Shown: in pieces, positions 46,161 to 56,509 of the stretch
Layout: every line of letters begins with the position of its first letter
Numbering within the stretch: the stretch's first letter is position 1
NCBI GenBank assembly: GCA_022376515.1
Contig: WTXI01000048.1
Coordinates: 1 to 64,000, forward strand
Origin: Lactifluus volemus
Lineage: Eukaryota; Basidiomycota; Agaricomycetes; Russulales; Russulaceae
DNA: 64,000 nucleotides
Direction: 5' to 3'
The notes under the pieces: generated by a model
Told to the model about the DNA's origin: nothing
What the model saw: only the letters and a program-made list of their open reading frames with translations
Databases searched by the model: none
Made by a program: the position numbers and the translations under genes

Positions 46161-47390
46161 AGCTATGAAGAAGATGCGGCCCCCGGGGTACAGGAGTGGA
46201 TCATGCGGCGGGAGGGGAAGGAGTGGGTGGTAGCGGTGGGCTGAACGTGGGGTTGGATGTTTGGAGGAGTTACAGGGGGAAAGACGGAGGGTCGTAGTAG
46301 ATACAGTACATTCTAAACTACGCGTAAAATAGGGACGGCCGACTCCAAAACAGGCAGCGGCTAGCCCGGGTTCCAACTTGTCTTGGGGTCATGTAAGCGC
46401 GAGTTGTTTTGAGGAATCATCACCGCGCCGCCTTGGGATGTGCCTTAGAAGGACGGAGTACCGCAGCATCGCGGCCCGGGCAGGCCTGGAGAAGTTTCCG
46501 CGGAACTTTCCCAAGTTTCCCCATAAAGGCGATTTCTCATTGCGCCTCTACTTCTAAGGTTTCTTCCGGACTATGTACATGGGTCAATGTGACCACTGGC
46601 GTCACCCCTTATCGAACTTTCACGGCATGTTTTACCACATGTGGTCTAATTTCTGTTGTTTTCTGGGCCGGAAACAGACTGGGAATTGGACGACTGGACG
46701 TGGATGAAGAAAGTTTAGGCTCGGGCCATGGGGGGTTGGACGCCCAAGGCAGGCGGTTGGACCTAGTAATGATAACGACGCATGGTTGACGGAGTTTGTA
46801 AAAGAACAGACCCTCAAATCTGAGCCATCAACGCAAGCAAGCGTTGCACCATCGAGGCAAAGATTGCCAGTGGGATTTGCATTCCAAGTCTTAAGGTAGG
46901 GCTCGCTTGCAAACCAATGCATCACGTGATTTATGCATAAAAGGCTATCATCAGCCACAAATCTACATCATGAGTCAAAAGGGCTCCGTCAGGCCTTCGA
47001 GAATGGCAATCTGCAGTCTTTAATGGAGGCACATTTTTTTTTTGAATGTTGTGCAGAGTTAATAGCCATTTAGTCACTGCTTACCAAACTGTCCATGGCC
47101 TTTCCGCTACTACAAATAAGTCATGTGATGCTGTCGGTTGCGAATAAGCCCTACCTTAGCTGTGAGGCCTCGCTAGAGCGGCGGCCACAATCATTTCGCT
47201 AGTCTCTATCTGAAAAAGGAAACTGTAGTAATAGTTTAGAATTTGTGATTTGTCAAGTCTAAATCGCTTCCCCACCTCTTAGCAGCACCATCAGGAAAAC
47301 GAAATTGTGACTGGCGTTACTAGACTAGGTCACCTAGTCACGTCTAGTTGCCAAGTTTGGCACCTAGACCCAGCAGACTTGCCGAGGCCA
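46161..47390. other. Region without a recognised gene
   Basis: Includes a 70-bp block (gttttaccacatgtggtctaatttctgttgttttct at 46,628-46,664) shared with 39,560-39,597. A minus-strand frame of 108 codons at 46,632-46,958 has no recognisable content. The last 100 bp contain short repeats of ctagactaggtcacctagtcacgtctag, a palindromic patch. Confidence 0.4.
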
Positions 47391-48696
47391 GTACTGTACC
47401 ATTTCATTCAATTCGGCAGTCACGCATCACGGACCCCTCCAAAATGCCTAAATGTCACGGATGTCACGGCACTTTGGGCCAAGTGCTGAAATCATCTGGA
47501 AATTCAAAAAAAAACCCCTAAAAATGCACTAAAAATTGGGATTTTTTCCCTGGTAGCTTATTCCATTGTATTTACATGTTTGGTGAAGAAATAGTAAGTG
47601 TCAGACAATGTGCTCATCAAGTTTCGTAACTCGCGAAAATTTTGCTAAGTCGTTACAGTGGGTGTGTTGTTTACTACTGTTTGCACAATGTTGATTTTTG
47701 TCCTGCCGCCTCTTTCCATCTCTCCCTCTGTCCCCGTCTCTGTGTTGTGGACTGCCCTGCCCCAACGCGTCCCACTGCTGCCTCCTCCGCCTCCTTCTCT
47801 GCCTCTTTCGCGTTGTCATGTGCCTCCTGTGCCTGCGCCTCCCCCACCGCTTTCGCCTCCTCCTGGATCCACTGGCACTGCAAGACAGTCTATGTTGTCG
47901 TGCTGCCTGCACCGACATCTTCACCTCTCCCCGGTACGTTGTCACGCTCCCTGCCCTGCCCCAACGCATGCTGAATTTTTTTTCGTCGCCTCCTCTTCCT
48001 CTTCCTCCTTCTCCATCTCCGCCGCCTTGACCACCTCCTCCTGCGCCGCCGCCTCTGCTGCCTGGACCACCATCTCCTGCGTCACTTCCGCCTCCTGCGC
48101 CGCTGCCTCCGCGCCTCCCACCACTTGCACCTCCCACGTGCCTTGCGCCTCTCACACCTCCCGTGCCGCTTGCGCCTCCTCCTACGCTTCCCGCGCCTCC
48201 TCCCACGCCCAGCGCATTCTCTCATGGCTCCTGCGCGCCCCTCGCCTTCTGCCATGCTTTCACCACCGCCACCACCGCCTCCTCCCTGTGGCCCTGCAGC
48301 CCCCACCCCTGCCAGGGCTGTTCCACCAAGGCCGGTGGAACCATTGGTCCTGTACATAGTCCTAGATAGTGATTCATGTTGTAGTTAAGCCTCAAATATA
48401 TATATTTTATTGCTTAAATTTGTGTGCTTGAAAACTTTTGGTAAGCAGAGATCTAAGCTGCCATTTAAGTGAATCTCCCAGCCTAAGCCCAAGATAAGCC
48501 TTAAATCATATTAAGCATGCTCAAGCATTGCTAAGAAAATCTAATATTTTCCTAATGCTAAGTAGTTGGACAAAATTTGTGGGCTGCCAAAAAAAACGTC
48601 ATGTCACGGTGGACCTAGCAGGCTGCCAAAACCATAATTTCGGCAGCGCACATCACGCGTCACGGGGCTGCCGAATTGAATGAAATGGTACAGTAC
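47391..48696. mobile_element. 1.3-kb element with 29-bp perfect terminal inverted repeats
   Basis: The left end at 47,391-47,419 (gtactgtaccatttcattca then attcggcag) is the exact reverse complement of 48,668-48,696. Both ends are followed inside by tcacg and ggctgcc/cggcag repeats, which look like subterminal protein-binding sites. The middle (47,650-48,360) is a GC-rich, Pro/Ala/Ser-coding low-complexity region open in several frames on both strands, with no recognisable transposase. It is probably non-autonomous. GTAC at each tip could be a target duplication, or part of the repeat. Confidence 0.75.
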
Positions 48697-49394
48697 ACGC
48701 AACACTGGCTCTAGGTGTGCCAGTATTGCATCTGGCTCTAGTTTCGTGCATCAGGATTTTCACAATTTTCTTGTCACGTCTTGTTCCTCTTGTCACATCT
48801 TGTCAACAAGCTCCCACAAGCTCCCACAAGCTCTAAAAAGCTCTAAAAAGCTCCTACAAGACTGACAAGCAGACAAGACACAAGAGCCACAAGGTAGGTA
48901 TGAAATCACACAAGATGGTCAGATATTTGTGCATATAAGACAAAACAAGTGCACAAGACGACAAGTGCACAAGATGACAAGGCAAAAAAGTTCAAAATCA
49001 TGGTATTATATTGGTGATACTCTACCACACAGTACACAAATCCAGTGCCATTCTGACCACAGGCAAATAGTTGTCCCATCGCACTGTATTTCGCACTAGC
49101 GCTTGTACAGGAGAAAATTGCTCCGATCGACTGCAACGCGACTAAGATCCATCCCACACCGAATCAGGTGCTGCTGACGTATCTGTCGCCATCGCCATGG
49201 ACAAGCACAGGCCGCTCTGTAATGGGTCAGGTGGTGACGAGAGGGTGTCGGGCCACTAGGACCGATCGGCCTGGCAGGGTTTTTGTCTCTCTCTTGTCTA
49301 CAGCCCGCCGGGCTCCCCTGTCCCACCATTGATCGCTCGCGCAGCATGCCCCACTCACCAGTTAGAACTTGAAATAGATGCGGAGTGCAAAAAG

Positions 49395-50090
49395 GCAAGT
49401 AGCGCACCTTCATCGAAGCCTCAGACAGGACAAAGTCACCCTCTGGATGCCGCATTTCCATATGTTCTTGGTACTTACGCAGCTCGTCGATTCCCTTTTG
49501 GGAGCATGAAGATCGCAACACAGCTGACTGCATTGTACTCGGCCTGAACGTCTGCGTTGCGTCGCCGCGCCGCAACCTTTTCGTTCTCGCCTTCGCGCGG
49601 GGCGAATTTGCTCGGATCCGGAAGAGGTTCTAAATCAACAGCCACCAACCACCACCATCAATGGGCTTACAAGGGAAGCGAAAAGCGGGGCAAAGGACGC
49701 ACTCGGGTCGACCTCCCCAATGCCACCGCCCACGCTTGCAGAACACGTACACGGAGACGACGACCCCGTCCCCTGTCCACCATAGCTAAGAGTGGCAAAA
49801 CGAGGGGGCGAGCGCGGGCTGCCGACACCTGCGCCAAAGAGCTTCTTCGAAGCCAGCGATAGGGCGCGTGAGAGAGCGTTTGTCGCGGAGCGGCCCATCG
49901 GAATCGGTACGCCACTGTGGCTCGGTGGTAGTGGGAAGGTTGGGCCAGATGGTGAGTCCGGTGAGAGGTGAGGCAGAAGATCAGGGAGGCGCTTCTCATC
50001 GGTGGCAGAGGCAAGCATCGGCGGTACGTGGCGGTCAAGGAGAGGCCGACGCCGGGTTGCATTGATCTCTGTGGGATGGTCTGATTTTCT
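49395..50090 (-). pseudogene. Atg1 (ULK-type autophagy kinase) carboxyl-region fragment
   Basis: The minus strand encodes SATNALSRALSLASKKLFG (about 49,850-49,910), resembling the ALARALSxASxKLFG linker motif of basidiomycete Atg1. Further on it encodes AEYNAVSCVAIFML and SQKGIDELRKYQEHMEMRHP, then EGDFVLSE (49,400-49,540), matching the start of the Atg1 carboxyl domain that binds Atg13. Frames change at one-base gaps (for example before FDE at about 49,405). The kinase domain and the end of the carboxyl domain are absent. It sits inside the 3.4-kb terminal-repeat element, so it looks captured. Confidence 0.65.
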
Positions 50091-50679
50091 GAAGACTTTG
50101 GTATGCATTAACATATTTACCGTCCACTACCCGATTGAATTCGACAGCTTGTGTGTCTTCTACAAGTACATACTCCCTACAGAGCAAGCCGTCCTCTTCT
50201 GTCTCCCTTGAAGTGCGAGACTGCAGCCATAGTTGGACCTTGTTGAGCAAGAAATGAAGCCTGGGTGAGTTCAGGATGCCGCCTCACCTTTGGTCAGATA
50301 AACGGCACTAAAGGGGAATGGTCAGAGAATGTATGGATGAAAAAAATATACCACTAACTCAGAAGGTTACAATTTTCGAACTGCACTGGGGGTGTTGACA
50401 CATTTTCGACCAGTGACCAGGGGAAATAGCAACAGCGAGAAGGGTGAAGGAAGCGAAGGTAGGCTCAAAAGAGCGGTAAGCCTTTCTCTAAGTCGTTCGA
50501 AAAAAAATGTCGTACGATTTTAATTTCCCACACGAATTTGAAAGTTCAACTTAGCCACCAATGGCATCAATACCAACTTGCTCAACCATGCCCTTCCGAA
50601 GTGGGGTCCTTGTCAACTTGCGTTCGGGAGTAAGTCACCACCTGGCATCTTGTATATGATGTTAATCAGCCTCCCACAG

Positions 50680-51195
50680 ACTCAATTGAGTATGGCCAAG
50701 GCAGAAAGAGAACTCGTGTTTCTGTGAGTCTTATGTTTGCTCTGTATTTTCTTTTTTTTTTTCAGACCAGTTTTGAAAGATCGTCCCATTCCACCCTGTC
50801 GCTGAATCCTTTGGCGTGAGCACCTGGCAGTAGCTTTCCCGTTCTGGCAATCCATCATCCCACAACTTGCGTTTTTCTTCGTTTTTGAGGACATGTTCCA
50901 TTATTTCTGTTCGTTGGTTCCCGCTACATTTGGCCTTTTTTTCCCCCAAGTCCTTGCTAATCTTCGTGTATATATTCTCACAGCTCATCAACTTCTTCAC
51001 ACATCCTTACTCTACAAACCTATCCATGAGCTCCACCACAAATATTCTGCGCCTTTTGGCCTTGCTGCCGAGCACGCACACCTGGCAATCAGGAAGGGCC
51101 ATCGTACGAGCTTTTGCACTGGATTGGACCCAAGGTGCGTTCAGCCTCGTTGGCTCGCTTGCGTGGCAAAAGGTGTGATCGTCACTGGCCACCGT
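50680..51195 (-). other. Unrecognised minus-strand coding-like stretch inside the 3.4-kb element
   Basis: Frames with KKLMSCENIYTKISKDLGEK, RTEIMEHVLKNEEKRKLWDD and a preceding SKAKRRRIFVVELMDRFVE have a normal-looking, charged composition. They may be exons of one gene. No domain is recognised. Confidence 0.25.
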
Positions 51196-51219
51196 TTTCT
51201 TTGGCTATGACAGGGATCG

Positions 51220-51849
51220 TGTGTGCAAGGATCTGGAATATGCTTCTCGAGGTCCGCGTTCGTTCCGGAGCGTCGGCGATTCGAACGTGGGCTCCTTGAG
51301 CTTATGCATCAGCGAGTCCCAGCGGTTTGAAAGAAGTTGGCCGAAAGGAAAGAGCACCGCGAGACAAAAGTGCGAATGGGACCACGAGCGTGATCAACGA
51401 AACGAAACGTTTGGACTGTTCAGTGATCGTGACAGGGATTGGTACGGTCGTAGCTACTCGCCCAGTGACAATTGTGACCGCTATGGCGTATAGGGTCCGC
51501 GAAAAAGACTATCGTGACGACTGCTCCCAGGACTTCGAGCGTGATCGCCTATTGTGATCGATCGCATTCTCGGGAGGGTAACTACGACCGTGAACACCCA
51601 CGATCCTCTCCTGTGGCGGCGGTCTTTCCATCCCCGCCACCGCCTCCTGCCGCGCACACTAGTGGTGCTTCCAAACTGTCCCGGGCACCCACCCCTCTCC
51701 CGAGCAAGTCTCCCACATCGAACGTTCAGAACATGACTCCAGAGGAGCGGCACGCTATTATCCAAGCTGAGGCGCAATGCCGTACTGTGGAGCGCATGGC
51801 TGAGGACCTGAGGCCAAACTTGCAGGACACCTTGGCTGGTGAATGTTGA
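51220..51849 (+). other. Unrecognised Arg/Asp/Ser-rich plus-strand stretch inside the 3.4-kb element
   Basis: Frames contain FSDRDRDWYGRSYSPSD, REHPRSSPVAAVFPSPPPPP and NMTPEERHAIIQAEAQCRTV before a stop at 51,849. The composition suggests a low-complexity or nucleic-acid-binding protein. Frame breaks occur near 51,490. No family is assigned. Confidence 0.25.
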
Positions 51850-52081
51850 ACATTGAATGTGTGAGACCATACACTACTAGCACTCAGAATGTGAATACAA
51901 AGTAGTTACAAAATTTTTAGTAACTTGTCATCTTGTCGCTCTTGTTGAGCTTGTAAGGTCTCGCCAGCTTGTTGACAAGCCGTGACAAGATGTGACAAGC
52001 CTTGACAAGCTGAAAAGCCCACAAGAAAGCTGTTATCTTGCTGATGTGCCTAGGGCTAGTTTCATGCCTAGCACTAGTTTT

Positions 52082-53200
52082 ACACTTAGCTTAGTACTAA
52101 TTCACGCAAACAGAAGAAACCAGATAAAACAAAAATTATATTTAAGGCTATTTCAACAACAAAAAGTATATAGAATGACATGCACACAGCACCACATCAG
52201 CTGCGCGAAGAGCGCGAGAACACCATGGCACGCAACCCACAACAGTACTATCGTCATGCATACATTCAACTCAGCGCTGGCAGTAAAAAGAAGGAAAAAT
52301 GGAGAAAACACCAACCTCGGGAATATCGCATATCCTGCCAGGCAATATCAACACGTCTGCCTGTATAGAAAAACGACACGGTCACTTTCACGTGCACACA
52401 TGGCGACAGTCTGCCAGCTGTCTGTCGTCAATAGCGGGTCGAGTACGGCTGGGTCGTCAAGGTTCTACGCAGTAGCGATCCGAACCAACACTTTCGTGTC
52501 ATCCTAGATATCCCCAGAGGGGAACACATCCTCCTAGTAAGTATGGTGGGTGGCTGGCCGGTCCCAAGATACGAAACTTGCCTCGGAGAGAAGCCCGCAA
52601 GTCCCGAGGAAGGCGATCAGGTGCCAATCGCTGAGCCACTTTGCGAGTTCGACGCGACGGTGCGTGACGGTACCACCTTGCTTACTCACTTGGACATCCG
52701 GCGCACCGAGTTCGTTGAGTGAGCGCATCACCTGCTCGATCATTTGATCTTCGATCCCAGGAGAAATGGAAGATAGGTGAAGGATTTTGTGGAAAGCCAT
52801 GAGTGACCTTTAGAACAAGAATTAAAAACAAAAAAAGAGGATTAGAAGGGAAGAGGGAAGAGACTAGACACATTGACGAGCAGATACTCTACTGGAAATG
52901 CGGGCTTGTGACAGCCTAAAAATTTGTAGGCGCTCGACCTTCATATCACCTTTTACAAATAATAAAAAGAAACCCAACACGCACAGCCTGATCGTACACC
53001 TCCAGCTAGGTCGTATATTGTAGCATTCAGCGTGTGCTGATCCACACGCTTCAGGCCAGGAATTAAATTCAACATAGGCGACCGATGGGTCCTCACCGCT
53101 ACCACGTTTACGGGAAAAACCTTATCGATTAGCGATCTCATTTCCAGAGTGAGGTAAAATTATGAACACGCATGCATTGTGTGTCCAGTTCCTCTCAACA
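52082..53200. other. Region with one unsupported minus-strand reading frame
   Basis: A minus-strand frame starting at 52,800 (MAFHKILHLSSISPGIEDQM, then LNELGAPDVQ and a GTGAGT-like donor) could be a first exon. The remainder cannot be followed. The rest of this stretch holds nothing I can support. Confidence 0.3.
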
Positions 53201-53210
53201 AATAGAGTCA

Positions 53211-53941
53211 TCATGTTGCCAACACACGTGGCCAGATAACCCAACTACAGTAACTTAGTAAATCCGAGTCCCGAGTAAGGACAAAAGATCCCACGCCGTA
53301 ACCTGCCACGTTTTGTGCCCATGTATCCAATCTGCGAACGAATTCGCTATCCGGGTCGGTGCGACTCGGTGGCCTGTAATTGTATGTTGTAAGAGTCAAT
53401 GTAGTTTCGGACGCTGTCTGATATGGATATACAGTATATGCGTCAGAAATGTGAACATGCAGTATGGGGTGAGACGGGAGTCCTCGAGTCGGAGTGGAAA
53501 TTGAAGCAGCTGTAATGCGACGTATACCGTATTCTATCTGACTGAAATGTCGCTCCCCACACGAAGGGAGGATGTATGAGGATGGGCTAAGATCACGCAC
53601 TACTGGGCTACTAAGGGTGACTACAACCTGAGAGGTCAAGGCCAACCTAAATGGCATCTACACAGGCGAGGACTGGCCACACCGGCATGACTACATACCT
53701 GCCTCAGTGGAACACTCCGGATAAGCCAAGCGGTAATCTTTAACATCAAGTGCCATTATGCTGAGAGTGTGCGGAAGAGAGGCCAGAGTAGATGATGACA
53801 TTGAACTTGATGAGGTCTATTGACGAGGGATGAATCCCAGGCCAAGAGATCCGATTGGCGGTCTGCATGGATGGCGGCCACGATGGCCACTGGGGAGGGG
53901 GGAATGTGATGGACGGAAAATAAATTTTGGGCTGTAAACAA
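53211..53941 (-). CDS. Family-2 sequence, copy 4 (unknown function)
   Basis: The minus strand reads LTSQVVVTLSSPVVRDLSPS, GLPSHPILHVHISDAYTVYP and SVPLRQVCSH, closely matching copy 2. The upstream stretch near 53,860-53,930 matches the block at 38,960-39,040. It lies about 320 bp upstream of family-1 paralogue 4 in divergent orientation. Confidence 0.35.
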
Positions 53942-54256
53942 GTTGCTGAGGAGAAAAGGGAAGTGTCAAGGCGGACATACCACCGGCAATTCCCAGATAA
54001 GACCCAACGGCGAATTCGCCTGGCGCCTCGGCTAGCCGACAGGTTGGCCTAGTTTCTCGTCTTGCCTAGTTTCTCGTCTTGGCCTAGTTTCCCGACTCAA
54101 CTCCTAATGATGACAAAGTGACGACCGCCAGCCTGTCGGTCGTAGCAGCCTAGCGCTAGAGAATCCCATTAAATGCTGCCAGTGGTATGCGGTAGACTTA
54201 CAGCACTGACAGTTCCCCCCTACCTGCGAACCAATATAGCTTCTAAACACTCGTAG

Positions 54257-55088
54257 ATGGCTTATTCTCAGATACAAAGACCAATGAACCTTTGGGATAC
54301 GATGTCTCTCCGGAGCCTCCTCGTTCCATTCCGTGCACTCTCCATGATAACGCACAGGAGAATCTTAGGGTCTGTGTTCATCAATCACATCCTAGACACA
54401 CTACTCATTGCAAGTGCAATATCTCTGCGTCGTCATTTAGGTTCAGCTTGCTGCTGGCAATAACCAATTCGGAGATCCCTTGGCGAATATACCTCCCGTA
54501 GTCAACGAAAATGTTGTTATCCAGGGACACCCACAAGACCCGCACTATATTGACGAAGTGCATCACGACATGCCAGTGCCAGTGGGGTACTATCACCATC
54601 CACAACCAGGTGTGAGTGGGACACATTTCTTCCATCACTATCTTCCTTTTCACTGATGATCCACCCCGGGCCCTCTTTCACAGGATCCTGCTGTCCCATA
54701 CGTGTATTATGATGCAAGAGTTGCTCAAGACATCTTGGTGCAGCCGCAAGCCATTCAATTTCAAGTTGCTCCTGTACGTTCCTTTTTTTTAAAATGTATT
54801 AGTATGTACCCACAGCATCTACTGCTACAGGAAATTGAAGGACACAACCACTTTCGGGTTGACTATGCTCCTCAGCTCCCAGTACCAGGGCCCACCAGAG
54901 CTGAACTTACTGATCCTTGGGCTTACAATGCCCCTGTCCGTGACTATCCACCGCCGGATAATCTCAGACGCCTTGCTCGCCGCTACCTAGACCACCCTGA
55001 TTCGCAGGTTGATATGGTTCGCATGGAACCGGGTCACGCTGGTCGATTCAAGGTGGTAATTACTCTCGACATGGCCGATTTTCTTTGA
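54257..55088 (+). CDS. Family-1 gene, paralogue 4 (unknown function, best exon model)
   Basis: Exon 1 starts MAYSQIQ at 54,257. Exon 2 is 54,441-54,611 (NNQFGDPLANIPPVV, then DEVHHDMPVPVGYYHHPQPG) with a GTGAGT donor. Exon 3 is 54,684-54,773 (DPAVPYVYYDARVAQDILVQ) with a GTACGT donor. Exon 4 is 54,831-55,088 (EIEGHNHFRVDYAPQLPVPG ... RFKVVITLDMADFL, stop). Exons 2-4 are all in phase 0 and open. Exon 1 lacks bases at AAAGACC compared with AAAAACCC in paralogue 1, shifting its frame. No known domain. The sequence after the stop, including gctttgtgagggtt, is shared with paralogues 1 and 2. Confidence 0.65.
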
Positions 55089-55429
55089 GCTATCGTTTCT
55101 CTAATTCTCATCGTAACCTTTTCCATCCCACCTTGAAGTTCTAAATTTGTACCTTACTAGAGTGGTCTGCGTGTCGTGGTGATGGGTACCGTCGTACAGT
55201 ATATATGTCTCGTCTTAGCTTTGTGAGGGTTTATTCCCTCTTCGTTCCAAAAATATTTTTTTCAATCCAAATGTGCGTTTCCTACGCCTTGTGTCTAAAG
55301 ACGACACTTGAGAATAGTCAAGAAGGGAGGAGAATACTGTAACCAGTGGGCAGAAGGAGAGAATCAAACATATTTGCACTTTCCAAGCCTGCGACGCTGT
55401 GACCAAGCAGCTGGTTATCGCCTCGCGAC

Positions 55430-56350
55430 TCACAACCTCCCTTCACAACCTCCCTTCGATACATCGTTCAACCCCCCACTCCGACCACCTGTCCATCATT
55501 CCCGACCCAGGCCTACCCACCACAGACCGGAAACGTCGCATCGCCGAAATAGCCAGCGCCCACCACACTAACAAAGGCCTCACCACCATATACTGCAGAG
55601 CCCTTGGCCCCAACCCTGCCCGCCTAGACCCCTCCTGACAGGCGTTTCTTCGAAGGGCAAGAAATCGGCCACCGCTCTCTGGTCCTGGGACACAACACCA
55701 CAAAGCGGGACGCCGCCTTCCAAGCCCTAGTCCTGGCAGCAGACTTGGCGAAGGACACTCTTCCCAACTTTCCCTCTTTGTCTGTCTCCATACTCACTGC
55801 TGACCCCTCATGATGTCCTCTCTTATTGCCAGATCACCGAACGCCATGAAATGCCGCTGCCTGTCGGCCCTCTGCGACTCGATCGCCTCCACCCTCTTCG
55901 CCCACCCCGACGTCTCCATCTCGCTGTCTCCATCTCGCTTCAATGGATCCCCCTCAAGCGAATTCAGGACATTGCCGTCGAAGTGGCCACGGCCGCCCAG
56001 GGCCAAGTCGCTCTCACTGCCCCCTCCATCACCGCTCTCCGAGACATCGCACGCCGCGAAGCGTTCTCAACCTGGGAACAGGACTTGTTGGATCATGCCG
56101 TGCCCCAGTATTCAAGGCCCTCATCCACCCCACTTCTGCCCAACCTCCGGATTTCATACTGGGTATCGCTAAGTCACCCTGCCCCATTTTCTGCACCACA
56201 ATCAAACTACTGACAGAATATGCCTTTACCGGCACATATAACCTCCGCCACCGACCTCACACCCAAGACCCCACGACTGCCCCTGCAGGCACGACGTTCA
56301 AACAGCCCTTCACGTCATCACCGCATGCCCCTCTTTCAGGGGAGGCCTTG
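55430..56350 (+). mobile_element. Degenerate LINE ORF2 carboxyl-end fragment
   Basis: Successive plus-strand frames read LVLGHNTTKRDAAFQALVLA, TLPNFPSLSVSILTADPS and AVSISLQWIPLKRI, which resemble an RNase-H-like domain of LINEs. Further on ISYWVSLSHPAP and AFTGTYNLRHRPHTQDPTT, then a C-P-C ... H ... C-P arrangement, match the terminal zinc cluster of non-LTR ORF2 proteins. Frame changes occur every 150-250 bp. It is in the opposite orientation to, and not the same family as, the 28-35 kb LINE. Confidence 0.5.
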
Positions 56351-56509
56351 GACAGGGGTAAGGGTACCAACCCCTGGGGTATGCTGGTGATTCGCCCGCC
56401 ATGTTCCCTCTCTTTTGGAAATTGCATCTCAGCTCCCCTACGTGAACAAGAGCATGTATCTCCTCTTCTCTCTTTAACCATCTGTGCACTACTAAATTTT
56501 AGACCCAAA

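Larger units (their letters stand above)
48701..52081. mobile_element. 3.4-kb element with imperfect terminal repeats and ACAAG/CTTGT arrays
   Basis: The left end (aacactggctctagg ... cttgtcacatcttgtc ... ttgtcaacaagct, 48,701-48,815) pairs imperfectly with the right end (51,950-52,081), where the reverse complement gives aactagtgctagg, cttgtcacatcttgtc and ttgtcaacaagct. Many extra CTTGT/ACAAG units fill 48,780-49,000 and 51,920-52,030. Such subterminal arrays are typical of several DNA transposon groups (CACTA, hAT, MULE). I see no transposase. It contains an Atg1 gene fragment and Arg/Asp-rich frames at 51,220-51,850. Its left end abuts the 1.3-kb element. Confidence 0.55.

Noticed and set aside
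47601..48369. Long reading frames on both strands (for example 201 and 233 codons) as protein-coding genes
   Set aside because: The sequence is GC-rich low complexity, open in several frames at once, and lies between terminal inverted repeats; composition alone explains the open frames.
51255..51300. tRNA-like 3' half (minus strand, containing GTTCGAATC)
   Set aside because: The flanking bases do not form a T-stem or acceptor stem, and no D or anticodon arm is found upstream.
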